Assembly (NCBI GenBank): GCA_963682025.1
Contig: OY821518.1
Span: 36,665,059-36,729,058 of the forward strand
Reading direction: 5' to 3'
Source: Cordilura impudica
Lineage: Eukaryota; Arthropoda; Insecta; Diptera; Scathophagidae
DNA length: 64,000 nt
The notes below the pieces were generated by a model, which searched no databases, was not told where the DNA came from, and saw only the letters and a list, made by a program, of their open reading frames with translations. Shown here piece by piece: positions 11,564 through 22,778 of the stretch. Position 1 is the first letter of the stretch. Each line of letters starts with the position of its first letter. The position numbers and the translations under genes were made by a program.

Positions 11564-11810
11564 TAAGTATATCTTCCGTTCCTAAAATTTGGGATAAATC
11601 CGAGTATGGTGACCCATTATTTGCCAAGGCCAGCTTTTGTTTTTACATATTTCTAAATAAAGATTACCGAAAACATGTATTTCTATTAAACTCGATGAAA
11701 CCACTCTTCAGAATTTAAGAAAAATAACTCGATTAATTTTTATTTATTTAACCCTTCAGTGCGCCTGGTATCAAAATAATCCATTGTGATATATCTTTGG
11801 TGCAATAACT
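11564..11810 (+). repeat. Repeat A copy 3, right part
   Basis: Resumes exactly at taagtatatcttccg and continues through ataaatccgagtatggtgaccc to gatatatctttggtgcaa, matching copy 1 on the other strand near 500-730. Confidence 0.7.
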
Positions 11811-12569
11811 GCTTATTGCTCGCGGATATAAATTAAAACAACTTCTAACCAATTTTGTTATAAAATTATTTTATGTATAAAAACTATCTATATATTTCTA
11901 TATAAAATAAGAAGACTCACAAAGCTAATAAGAGACAATTTATTCAAAAGAATATGAAAGGATGATTTAGTGTGCGATTCAAATTGTTTTCTGTAATCAC
12001 TTACGATAGCAATAAGTATTGCTTTTCTTTAATCTAAAATATTAATATGCTAGGCGATTTCTTTTAACCGATGTTTTGTTCTACCGTTTTATCCCGAGTT
12101 TGACCAAACGTATTTTATTTGAAACGTGTTTCGTTTTAGCCGTTTTGCAGATTTACAGATTTTTAAATTTTTTCCTTTATTTTGAATAAATTGCTTTTAA
12201 AATTGCTACTAACACATAAATAAAATATACAATGCTATGTGTGTGTTTATTAAATTTGGCAATGTGTTTGTATTAAAAATGAGTTTATTTTTTGTGTTGA
12301 TTTGTGATTTCTGTGTCTTTCTCTCATAAAACAATAAAATTTCCTAAGATTTGCACTCGAATTTCGAGGGCTGGAATCTGCTAGTTTTATATTATTATAT
12401 TAAATTTATATTTCATATTCTTTTAAATAAATTGCCTTTTATTAGCTTTGGATCGTTTGTGGGTCTTCTTATTTAGATAGATATAGATAGATAGCTTTTA
12501 TACATAAAATAATTTTATAACAAAATTGGCTTAAAGTTGTTTTAATTTATATTTGTGAGCAATAAGCAG
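11811..12569. repeat. Inverted repeat, ~150-bp arms, with Helitron-2 in the loop
   Basis: The left arm 11811-11960 (gcttattgctcgcgg ... agaatatgaaag) is the reverse complement of the right arm 12411-12569 with moderate divergence, including an AGAT microsatellite in the right arm near 12475. The loop holds Helitron-2 copy a. It may be the terminal hairpin of a Repeat A-type element or a separate fold-back element. Confidence 0.7.
12033..12384 (+). mobile_element. Helitron-2 copy a
   Basis: A 352-bp unit. The 5' end is TCTAAAATATTAATATGC, the 3' end is hairpin CTCGAATTTCGAG, then GGCTGGAATCTG and CTAG. It is flanked by A at 12032 and T at 12385, the expected Helitron target. No coding capacity. 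Confidence 0.8.
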
Positions 12570-12989
12570 ATTTTTATTATTATCTTTTTATTTTTGTTTT
12601 TTTATAGCTGCTAATGAATTATTTTAATAAATTTGGTTGAAACTATTGTTGTCATTTTTGTAGGAGTGTATCAGATTTTTCCAATCGCGAGTGGATAATG
12701 GTTTAATTTTTAGATGTACGCGTTCAAGAATATGTTTTGTTTTTTCAGCAGTACACGTGCAAGATCACGAACTTAAAATAAAGCTACACTTGAATCTGTG
12801 TGGTTTATGTGTGTTCGAAACAAAAAAATACTTGATAGAAACATGTTCGTGTACATAAAGAAATATTAAAACGAAACACAGTCATGATTGTGTTCGGCAC
12901 CGTACAAAATTTAGAACTACACATAATTGATATCAAAATAAAAATATATGTTTGTTGGTCTGAGCTATGTTTATTTACATATAAGTACG
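12570..12989. other. Unassigned AT-rich DNA
   Basis: I see nothing assignable. No frame, hairpin or family match. Confidence 0.4.
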
Positions 12990-13365
12990 ATTTTTGATGT
13001 GTAAACGTCTATACGCGCAGGGGGTAAATTTCTATTTCACAATACAATCACAAAAACAGCGTAACACAAATCGGGGAGTGCTGTAACACAAATCGGTGTG
13101 TGAATTATGATTGTATTGGTGAAAAGATTATGATATAAAATTTGTTTTTATGCCACTTTTTTAAAAGCGTCGTCTATGTTTCACTTTTATACGTTTATAT
13201 TGGAATATTTTTAACGTTTTACATAAAAAGGGTTGTTGAATTATCTGAAACAGTTTTTGCTATAAGTGATACAAAGATGACGATTTCTGTTTGATTTTAA
13301 AAAATCACATAAAAAATTTTTAATTACTAGATGTTTACACATCTGCCCTGTGATCGGACTAACAT
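12990..13365. mobile_element. MITE-like element B, copy 1
   Basis: About 375 bp, sharing nearly full length with 51084-51455. GATGTGTAAACGTCTA at 12996 and TAGATGTTTACACATC ending at 13343 are inverted repeats with one mismatch. A second inner inverted pair is CACAATACAATCA and TGATTGTATTGGTG. Homology continues ~20 bp beyond the right inverted repeat (ccctgtgatcgga), so the true terminus is not settled. Confidence 0.65.
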
Positions 13366-13379
13366 ATTTTTTTTTTTTA

Positions 13380-14062
13380 TTCAGTGCTTGTTTTTTTCTG
13401 AACTCTGGTATAAAGTTAATGAAGTTATTAACCGAATTCACATATGGGCAAATGCAAATGGACTTCGTTTTAATCTCTCTAAGTCAAAGTGCTTAATTAT
13501 AACCAAGAAATCTATGAAATTGTTTTCAAAACCAGCAGTTATTCTCAACAATCAAAGAATTGGCTCTTACCTGGTGAGACCATATAAATGCTACTGTTGG
13601 AAAAGTTTACTCTGTGGGAAACACAATATTTCACGCCACTTAATATTCGCTTGCTACTAGAAAAAAATGTATATGATGCCCATTCATTTATAATGGATGC
13701 CAAATTTGTGCAAACACTGATACTGTAAGCTATGGTAAGCTAAATATTGCCTACAATGCAGTTGTAGAATATGTTTATGGTATGGGGATATATGACCGTG
13801 TATCATCAGTTGCGAAAAACTTGTATGGTGTTATGTTTTTTGACTTTCTATGTATCTGAACTTTAATTCTACCTTGGTATCTTCGTATCTCTATAACAGA
13901 ATAACGTTTTCTCTATCACATAGTAATACCGATTTGACTCCAATTACACACCGAACTACAAAATCTGAATGACATTTTTATATTCATTCTATACGTAATG
14001 CCATGCATGTCAAAAGTTCCCTTTTTATCTTTATAGTCTGCATAAACATGTTATGTTAAAAT
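13380..14062 (+). pseudogene. LINE 3' coding remnant (RT thumb to C-terminus)
   Basis: A non-LTR retrotransposon remnant in several frames. It reads VNEVINRIHIWANANGLRFN then LSKSKCLIITKK, the segment that follows the RT palm. Downstream frames read HINATVGKVYS-like text, VSYGKLNIAYNAVVEYVYG and YDRVSSVAKNLYGVMFF, and HFYIHSIR near the end, as in the C-terminal region of many insect LINEs. There are at least four frame changes or stops. It begins just after MITE-like element B and ends just before Helitron-2 copy b. It may be the 3' part of LINE A (5195-7771), displaced by about 5.6 kb of later insertions, but the palm boxes are missing. Inactive. Confidence 0.65.
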
Positions 14063-14074
14063 TCAAGATTTAAA

Positions 14075-15263
14075 TCTATATATTAATACGTGAGATAAAT
14101 TTTTAGTTCCCTTTTTAAGCAATATGCAGGCACAGAGGAGTGTGAAAATTGGCATAGTTATAGTTCGTATGGAGGAGAAGCTGAGAATGATAAAATTTAT
14201 GTTTAATCTGTGTTAGAAATATATTATATTAAATAAACTAAAATATTTATAATAATTCGTTATACAATGTTAATGCGAATGATTTAAATTATATATCAAG
14301 CGCTCTGTGTTGAATTGTGAATTGGTAAAATTGATTAACATACTTTTAGGCTCATTTAAACATTCATAAATGTATATATATATATAAATAGATTAAAAAA
14401 ACACTGGAAGACAAAAATGAAATAAAACAAGTAAGAAAATTATAGTCGGTCTAGACCGACTATACGATACCCTATACCATGCTCATAGAAACCCTATCTC
14501 TTAGGCCCAACTAACTGGACATAGAAAATAAACATAAATCAAATTTGAGTGCAATTTTTATTAATTTTTTGGGCTGCAGATATGAAAAAGTTCATATCGG
14601 ATGCTATATCTTTATGGGGACTAGGCCCAAAAATGGACCGATCCTGACCATGTTTAGTAAAGTTCTTGTATTTTGCAAAAATATATACAAACAAAATTTG
14701 AGAAGAATCAGTGCAATATTTTTGTTTTTTGTTAGATTTAAGGGAAGATCGGGAAGCAGCTCTATATGGGGCCAAAGGTGTTATTTTTGGACTACTCATT
14801 AAGGGATGTAATGAACGCATACAAACCCAATTTGAGTAAGATCTATATGACAATTTGGATCTTGTGGCAATTTATGTCGATTTCATAGGGGTCATTTGTA
14901 TGGGGGCTAGGTCTGAACATGGACCGATTCTCACCACTTTCAACAGCTTTCTTCCTATGGGTGATGAAAGCTTATATACCAATTTTCATCAATATATGTT
15001 CATATTTGCGACCTGCAGTTTGATTACAAAGTTTACATGGACACACAGACGGACGGACGGACAGACGGACGGACATCGTTAAATCGAATGAGATAGTGAT
15101 TCTGATTCGATCGGTATAATAAAAGATGGGTCTAGGTCAAATATATTTGGTAGTTACAAACAGCAGCACAAAGTCATTATGCCCAAACCACTTAGTGGTA
15201 TAGGGTATAAAAATAATATTTCCTAAAATTTCCACTCGAATCTCGAGTATTGAGCTGCAGTAG
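14075..15263 (+). mobile_element. Helitron-2 copy b (long 5' variant) with nested HINE
   Basis: Starts TCTATATATTAATACGTGA and shares its first ~330 bp with 52453-52800. The 3' part resumes after the HINE at 15210 with hairpin CTCGAATCTCGAG at 15235-15247. The final CTAG has decayed (gcagtag), so the right edge is approximate. The 5' segment differs from Helitron-2 copies a, c, d and e, but the 3' segment is shared. Confidence 0.7.
14428..15209 (-). mobile_element. HINE copy 3, nested in Helitron-2b
   Basis: Full length, with both subterminal boxes, an intact 24-base palindrome (core AGTCGGTCTAGACCGACT near 14446) and a GGAC tract near 15049-15075. The host Helitron-2 text continues on either side without duplication. 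Confidence 0.8.
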
Positions 15264-15759
15264 AAATAAATTATTTTATAATTTAATTTTTTGCTTTCCA
15301 TTTTTAATTGCTGTATAACTTTGATTCAATTTTTATTTTTATTTAAACTTATTTTATCAGTTTTTATGCATTGTTTTGGTTTAAATTTTATATTTTACTT
15401 TTCAATGTTTTAACAGCATCATATAGGAAATCAAAAGAAATAAAATAAAATTAAATTAGATTAAAATAAAATATAAAAAAAACGAAAATTTTGGACACAT
15501 TTTGGTATTTATTGTTAGATTATTTGTGTTTCGAATATATTTTTAAAACTGATTTAGTACATTAGATAATAATAAAATTAACGATTCGTTTAAAATTCAA
15601 AGGAAGTGCCCTTAGCTCCATAGCAATGTAAAAAGTTTCGTTATTTTGCAATATTGGGTATTTTTAATCCAAACCCAACTTTTTTTTCACAACACCTTTT
15701 GTATGTAAGCAATGTTTATAAACACAAAATAATGTAATAGTAAGAGTGTTTGCATATCG
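15264..15759. other. Unassigned AT-rich DNA
   Basis: Nothing assignable beyond T- and A-rich runs. Confidence 0.4.
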
Positions 15760-15767
15760 CTCGTAAG
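15760..15767. repeat. 8-bp target duplication, left
   Basis: CTCGTAAG, identical to 17780-17787. Confidence 0.75.
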
Positions 15768-17779
15768 CATAATTGCCAGATAATCTGGGTGTAAAATCGT
15801 CAAATTTTGGGGAGAAAATCGTCAAAATCGTCATTCCATTTTGTAAATCGTCAAAAAAAAATAGTCAAAATAAAAACAATCGAAGTTTTCATGTATGTAT
15901 GTATATATTTCTGTAGCAATATGAATAACATCTTAAGTCATCTTAACTGAAACTTGAGTTTTATTAATATTAGGATTCTCCTTTTAGGATGCATATTTCT
16001 ATTTGTACTTTTTTCAAAAAAACCAATTAATAGAAAAATATCGCAGTTTACTTTTTAACTTAATTACTTTTGAAAATAAATTAATACGCCATAACATCTT
16101 AACTTAATTTATTATTTAAGACACGAAATTGAAGCTTTCAGCATAAAAATTTGTATCAACTTAAGTACAATAAATACTAACTCTTTTGAAATAAACTTAA
16201 TAGACACAAACATCGTATATTGAACTAAGCTGTTATGTACTGTTAAAATATTCAGATAGGCGAAATATTTCTTTTTGTAAAACATCTTATCTCGACTTAA
16301 GAATAGTAAAACTATAGCCTCCAATTCATTAGAACCTTTTAAGTTTAAGTAAGATTTTGTTTTTCTGTAAATTAATTATATTAAAAAATCTTAAGTACAA
16401 AACAACAATTATAGAATATTTCGATATAATATATTTTTATAAAGTCAACCATTTTGTCTTAAATAATAGTTTATCTACTTAATGGGTTAAAAATATTTTA
16501 TTAAATCTAAGCCAAATTAATTTTACATATAATGTGAAATATCTGAAAACTGTAGTTTTCTACTTAAGATGTTATGTTATATTGCCACAGATTTGCTTTA
16601 TTTAACAAAAACCAAAAATAATAGAGAAGATAAAATTCTCATATTTTTTTTCTATAATAACCCAGGAAAAATTTCGTAATAGCAGCTCATTGATTTTTGC
16701 ATTACCAATAATGACCTACTACTGCCCACTGCATTACTTCTAAAGTGAAAATAAGGCGTTACTAATAATGTGTTGTACAGCTACTTATATTTCATGCCAG
16801 CGCCTTGCATACTGCATTACTTTCAAAATGAAAATAATGAGTTCCTAGGCAACTAGCTACCTCCAATGACATCCCCGTGTTAAAATAATGAGCTTATCAG
16901 GCAAATTTCAACCAGTTACATCTCATTCTAAAACCCATTATTTGGTAGTGTTTGTTTTTCCTGGGAAGTAAATTATTAAATAAAAAAACATAACAATTCA
17001 AAGTAAAACATTTATAGCTCATTTTTAATATTTATGTGTGAAAATGTCATAAATAACAATCGCATATCATTAAATTTGTAATTTGTAATTAAAATTTTCA
17101 AGCTCTCTTGAAAATAAATTAATTCACAATTAAATAATTCTGTTCATATTCACATTTTATATATAAATTTCGGAATTTAACATTTTTATGAAATCTGTTT
17201 TAATTGCAATGCCATAGCAATTATTTTTATTTAATTTTAAATAATATTTCTTTAAAAGAATTCCTACCATAAAATCTTTTCCTAATCGATTTCTAACTTT
17301 TGTTTTGTTCAGATTTACTTGACTGAATATTCATTCAACATTGCCTAAAGAATGAGGCATCATCCAAATAATTGTTAAAATTCAAAAATTTTAACTGTCT
17401 AAATTCGGAATATAAGTTTTGTTTGTCCTCTAACTTAACAAGATATGGGAACCCTTTAACAACAATAAAAAAGTATTAGTTTTTTCATTTATTATAAAGT
17501 TTGGATCAATTGAAATTATCAAAATCAAATCTTTTTCAAATTTGATCACATAGTTCTACATATGTACTGCTGTGTAAAGAAAAAAAATTTGTCTCTTATT
17601 ATTAATTGAAAATTATATGGTTGTCACAATACAATATAGTTTACAGATAAAATGTTGTCAATTTTCGATATTAGTAAAAATCGTCATTTTCAGAGCAAAA
17701 ATCGTCCAATCGTCATTTGGCTGTTTTTGATACAAAAAATCGTCAAAATGGCGATAAATCGTCAAATCTGGCAACGGTG
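15768..17779. mobile_element. Non-autonomous hAT-type element, 2.0 kb
   Basis: Terminal inverted repeats CATAATTGCCAGAT and CACCGTTGCCAGAT (3 mismatches in 14), flanked by the exact 8-bp duplication CTCGTAAG. Both subterminal zones carry repeats of the word AATCGTCA (15798-15875 and 17670-17770), in opposite strand sense overall, as expected for transposase-binding subterminal motifs. An 8-bp duplication points to the hAT superfamily. I cannot read a transposase in the AT-rich interior. A 305-bp MITE-like unit is nested at 16661-16965. Confidence 0.7.
16661..16965. mobile_element. MITE-like unit with CCCAGGAAAAA ends
   Basis: CCCAGGAAAAA at the left edge and TTTTTCCTGGG at the right edge form 11-bp inverted repeats around 305 bp that are richer in GC than the flanks. 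The internal phrase gcattactt..aaa.tgaaaataa occurs twice. I could not identify a target duplication. Confidence 0.5.
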
Positions 17780-17787
17780 CTCGTAAG
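17780..17787. repeat. 8-bp target duplication, right
   Basis: CTCGTAAG, identical to 15760-15767. Confidence 0.75.
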
Positions 17788-17901
17788 TCATGTTTTCAAC
17801 TTTAAAAAATTAAAATTGAAATATTTTTCCTAACCATTTATTTCATTAGAAAGTAGCATTCTTCTGCAAAATCAATTTGGGACATCCTTTTTGATGGTAT
17901 T

Positions 17902-18682
17902 TATACTCTATACCACTATGTGGTTTGGGTATAATGACTTTGTACTGCTGTTTGTAACAACCAAAAATATTTGACCTAGACCCATCTTTAATTATACCGA
18001 TCGAATCAGAATCACTATCTGATTCGATTTAACGATGTCCGTCCGTCCGTCCGTCCGTCCGTCTGTGTGTCCATGTAAACCTTGTAATCAAACTGCAGGT
18101 CGCAAATATGAACATATTTTGATGAAGTTTGGTATATAAGCTTTTACTGGCCACGGGATGAACGGTGTTGAAATTGGTGAGAATCGTTCCATGTTCAGAC
18201 CTAGCCCCCATACAAATTACCCCTATGAAATCGACATAAATTGCCATAAGATCCAAATTGCCATAGATCTTACTCAAATTGGGTTTGTAAGCATTCATTA
18301 CATCCACTAATGAGTAGTCCTAAAATGATCCCTTTGGCCCCATATACAGCTGCTTCCCGATCTTCACTTAAATCTATTAAAAAAACAAAAATATTGCACT
18401 GATTCTTCTCAAATTTTGTTTGTATATATTTTTGCAAAATACAAGAGACTTTACCAAACATGATCAGGAACGGTCCATTTTTGGACCTAGTCCCCATATA
18501 GATATAGCATCCGATATGAACTTTTTCATATCTGCAGCCACAAACATTAATAAAAACCCACTAAAATTTGGTTTTTGCTTATTTTCTATGTCCAGTTAGT
18601 TGGGCCTAAGAGATAGGGTTTCTAAACGCATGGTATAGGGTATCGTATAGTCGGTCTAGACTGACTATAGTTTTCTTACTTG
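17902..18682 (+). mobile_element. HINE copy 4
   Basis: Full length in family orientation: TATACTCTATACCAC start, (GTCC)n near 18036-18062, and end cttacttg. One base of the palindrome is changed (agactgac). Confidence 0.8.
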
Positions 18683-19120
18683 TTTTTAAATGGAGCCATT
18701 CATATATTTTCATTTATGTGGTTATGGTTTGAAATTGCAAAAATTAAAAAAATAATAATATTTTCCATTGCCTAGGCTTTTGTCCATAATTCAAAATTTT
18801 AACTTGTCATGTTTTATAAATGTCAGTCAGTTCTTGATTTAAATTATTTGAAAAAAAAAACATGTTTAACTTGATTTAAGTAATTGTGGAAAACTGTCAA
18901 GAAAGGTTTTGTAGACAGCCTGAAATTTTTAATGGCAGTTCTTAAAAACTGTTGAGCAACATAAATTGATTATTTTGTTTAAAAAAAAATTTATAACTTA
19001 AATAGCACATAATAAATCCTTTTACAATAATGAAAAATTAATTTTACTTTGAATGAAATGAAAATCTCTAAGAGATTTTCAATGTGTTACAATAAATTAT
19101 TAAAATTAATGCTGCTTCTA
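18683..19120. other. Unassigned AT-rich DNA
   Basis: No supported feature. Confidence 0.4.
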
Positions 19121-19996
19121 TCGGGTGGCGCATAAGTAACATTATAATTTATTTAGTGAATAACTTTTATCTTTCTGATTTTGTTTTATGATGGAATTTA
19201 TTTGAATTTAGATTATAGTTTGAAAATAATGCCCATTGATTGCTTCGCCTATTACGTGAGACCATTTTCCACAAATTTTCTTCGAATTTCAGTTCCCAGC
19301 GCCCTCTCTTCGTTTCGTCCATTACCCCTATGCTATTGAGCAGTAAACCTCACCCTTTAGGGATCACATCAAGAGCCCTTAAATCGGGCGTTCGTGGTAT
19401 TATCAGAAAATCACTGTATTATTCGATCGCCAAAAATTTCGTGCCGGAGAGCCAAAGTTGGACGAGCTTTGTAAGTTGTGGCTCCATCTTTTTGGAACTT
19501 CAGCTCTGGTTTATTCTCTACCTCTAGCCAAAAAAAGATGACAATCATTGTCCGTTAATGTATTTCATTTACATACATTCACCGCAACTTGTTCGTCGTT
19601 TTCGAAGAAATATGGTCCTATGATCCGTTCTAAAGTTATTCGTTATCATAGTGTGCATCTAAGAGGCTGGATTTGATGCTCAAAAATTTTCCTTAGACGG
19701 TATGTACCTCGCATTCTGCAATTTTATACATTCACGTGATCCTTAAAGTGAAAACAGGCCTCATCGCTCATATGAGTTGACACAATTCTGGCCAGCCTCC
19801 TATTACCAAAAACATAGAACCAATCGGTATATTGTTGGAGCGCTATATGTATTTGGAACATGAAAGAGATTTCGATATGATTTCTTTATCGGAATAATTG
19901 ATAATTAATAAATTTTAAAATAAAATTGAACAACTGCGGTTCTTTGTTCTAAAAATAAACTACGCAAGCACAAATGTTTTCTTACGCGCCACCCTG
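19121..19996 (-). mobile_element. Tc1/mariner-superfamily relic with TA duplications
   Basis: 876 bp with inverted ends (TCGGGTGGCGCATAAG on the left, CAGGGTGGCGCGTAAG reading inward from the right), flanked by TA at 19119-19120 and 19997-19998. On the - strand a decayed transposase can be followed: MSDEACFHFKDHVNV, then IIGPYFFEND, then FQKDGATTYKARPTLAL with the second catalytic aspartate in QKDGAT, then FGDRII. The N-terminal DNA-binding region and the third aspartate are gone. The wording is close to that of the DD41D element at 58787-60050, so it may be a relative, but the spacing of the triad cannot be measured here. Many stops and deletions; inactive. Confidence 0.75.
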
Positions 19997-20557
19997 TATA
20001 TGTACAAGTATTCAATAGAAAAGTGATTTAAAATAAACTTTCAAATATTTAAATGCATTGAATATGCCATTTTACAATAAACATTTTATTATATTTTGTC
20101 GTTATTGTTTTTGTTGCTGAACAATTTGTGTGTATATTTCTGATGGTCCGTTAGTACGTATTAACAAAAACACATGTTCACAATTTTAATGATTCTTTTT
20201 TGTGTGTTTTTTGTTTTTATTTATTTAAAATAAAATAAATCTAAATATAAACCAATGTCAGCAATTTAAAAAAAAAAACTTAAATCTCAATATATAAAAA
20301 AAAAATTAAGCGTTTAAGAATTATTATAGATAATTGTTTTGAAAACAAATGATGTTTCATTTTGTTTTTGCTGTTTTTTGTTTTATAAAAGTAATTTCTT
20401 TTTCTTTAAATACTTCAAAGACAAAGAGTAATTATGATTACATGACAGATTGTTATAAATGACAGAATTTTTCGAAAATGAATACAACTTGTTTGCAGAC
20501 AAAAAAGCCGGTTTAAAGAAAATGTATTAGGTATACATTTATTTGCGTGGGTTTCTT
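19997..20557. other. Unassigned AT-rich DNA
   Basis: No supported feature. Confidence 0.4.
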
Positions 20558-21106
20558 GTACCCTATATCACTATGTGGTCAGGGCATGATCAATTTGTGC
20601 TGATTATGCCGATCAACTCAAGTCAATTTCTGAACCGATTTAGCTATGTCTGTCCCTCCGTCTGTGCATCAAACAACAGGTCTCATATATGAATATATTT
20701 TAATGAAATTTGGTAAATAGAATTAATGCTGTTGAATTGGTGACCGGTGCATATTTGGACCTAAGATCAACTTAATCTCGATCAAATTGGGTTTGTGTGT
20801 ATTTATTATATCCATTATAGGCCCCTATGAAACTGCTTCCCAAGGTTCACTGAAACCTTTAAAAAAAAAGTCCACAGAATTTTCGCAAATTCGGCTTGTG
20901 TATGTTTTTGCAAAAAAGAAGTGGCTTTACCGAATATGGTCAGGATCAGTCCATTTTTCGTAGTCCCCATATAAATATAGCATTCGATATGAACTCTTTT
21001 ATACCAGCAAGCGAATAAATTTAAAAAAATTCAACTCAGATTTGGTTTATGATAATTTTCTATATCTATATCAAGAAGACTGGCCTGTCGAAATGTTGTA
21101 AGGTAT
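20558..21106 (+). mobile_element. HINE copy 5, old and shortened
   Basis: Recognisable by gtaccctatatcactatgtgg, a reduced gtctgtccctccgtctg tract near 20647, the gatatgaactcttt and ccccatata phrases and a decayed 3' end. The 3' palindrome is lost. Confidence 0.65.
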
Positions 21107-21566
21107 GCGAAATGAAACTTGAACTGATTTTCTGGTGTCGTAGCAAATACAAAACAAATTACTACAACCTGAAGATTAGTTGATCTCACCATCAGAATCC
21201 TCCTCCTCGCATTCCTCTTCTTCTTCTTCCAAAATACAAAGTGTATTCGCCTTTCTCCAGAAAGCTTAAATCATTATTTGGAGCTGCGGTTTCTCTAGAG
21301 GTGCTATACTTATTTTTTAGGAAATGATAAATGGTAAAATCTGGAAGAAGAGAGTGAAAAGAAGAGAGCGACTTGAATGAAATTGGAAGAAGGTGTTGCA
21401 AGAACGAAGGAGAAAATGATTTAGAGGCCAGCGGCAAAAACGGATATCAATAAAGAACTCTTGAAGAAACGAGGAGGCAAAATCAGGAAAATTTTCCATC
21501 CCATAACAAAAGCAAATTCAATTAATATACTCAAACATGTATTTTTACGATTAATAAAATTTACAA
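21107..21566. other. Unassigned DNA with a possible acidic-tail coding remnant
   Basis: On the - strand near 21180-21250 one frame ends with ILEEEEEECEEEDSDGEIN and a stop, an acidic tail of a kind seen at the C-termini of several proteins. The upstream text in that frame is not recognisable and overlaps low-complexity GAA repeats, so I make no gene call. Confidence 0.25.
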
Positions 21567-21947
21567 TCTATAATATTAATAGGCTAGGTGATTTCTTGTG
21601 ACCGATGTTTTGCTCTACCATTTTATCCCGATTTTGACCAAACGTATATTATTTCAAAAATATTTCTATTTAGCCATTTAGCCATTTTGCAGATTTACAG
21701 ATTTTTTAATATTTCCCCTATTTTGAGTAAATTGCATTTAAAGTTGCCACTAACACATACATAAAATTATACAATGTGTGTGTGTGTGTTTATTAAATTT
21801 GTTAATGTGTTTGTAATAAAAACGAGTTTGTTTTGTATTGCTTTGTGAATTGACTATAATTGATTAGCATACCTATATGGTCTGTTTAATGAAAAAATAA
21901 AATTTCCTAGAATTTGTACTCGAATTTCGAGGGCTAGAATCTGCTAG
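21567..21947 (+). mobile_element. Helitron-2 copy c
   Basis: TCTATAATATTAATAGGC start; CTCGAATTTCGAG hairpin at 21920-21932; CTAG at 21944-21947. It is flanked by A on the left. The base after CTAG is C, where the next Helitron-1 starts, instead of the usual T. Confidence 0.75.
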
Positions 21948-22059
21948 CATATATTAGTACAATAAAGAAATAATGTGTGTTTGCGTTTGGAGGTAATATC
22001 CGTAACTACTCGCTTGTCTTTAAAAACGTTGGTTTTAATAGTTCGATTGGTCCTTAAGG

Positions 22060-22067
22060 ATGGACAT
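22060..22067. repeat. 8-bp target duplication, left (hAT-like)
   Basis: ATGGACAT, identical to 25993-26000. Confidence 0.85.
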
Positions 22068-22778
22068 TAGGGCGGTTCATAAAATAATAAATTGGATTTT
22101 GTAATGGGCCAACCGGAATTTATATTAACCACCGTGAAAAAATAACACATAATTTTTTTCAAAATTTTTAAGAAATATTTAGGGGTCGCTACCGGATCCT
22201 AAACATTGGAATTTTTGATAAAAATCGTCGCCTCTATTCCTTTTTTCATATGTATGTATAAAAAAATATATATATAATTATATATTTTTATGATCACTTT
22301 TATTGAATGATATTTGTAAAACAGAACGTATAAAATTTTTTCCTGAATCGTTTTCTGAAACGATTTAGCAACTCTTGTCCGTCCGTCCGTCTGTTCTTAC
22401 AGGAAACTTGATGAAAATTTTAAAATATTGAATACTAAGATATCTGTTTACATTTGTCTTTTAAATTAAGAAAATTATTTAAAAAAAAAATGCCGCAAAC
22501 GCATCTCCTTCCCAATCCCCGCCCCAACCCTCCTTTAAGTTTTGTATATATGTTTTTCGGTCTCTATTTATAGAATGGTACTAAAACCCCTCGAATAATA
22601 GTTTAGAAAACCTATATTCATTCGTTATATTTATTCATTACAAATGTATAAGGAAAGTAGAAACAAATATTAATTAAAAAAAGTTTTTAATTAAAAAAAA
22701 AAAAATATGCAGTCAATTTATGAAACTTATTCTGATAGACATAAAATATTTATATTTTTCCTTTAAATATTAAAATAA

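Noticed and set aside
14545..15082. Open frames of 60-105 codons recurring at HINE copies on both strands, with similar predicted peptides
   Set aside because: They follow the repeat itself, occur on both strands at the same place, start and stop at different points in each copy and match no domain. Shared wording reflects shared DNA ancestry, not a protein.
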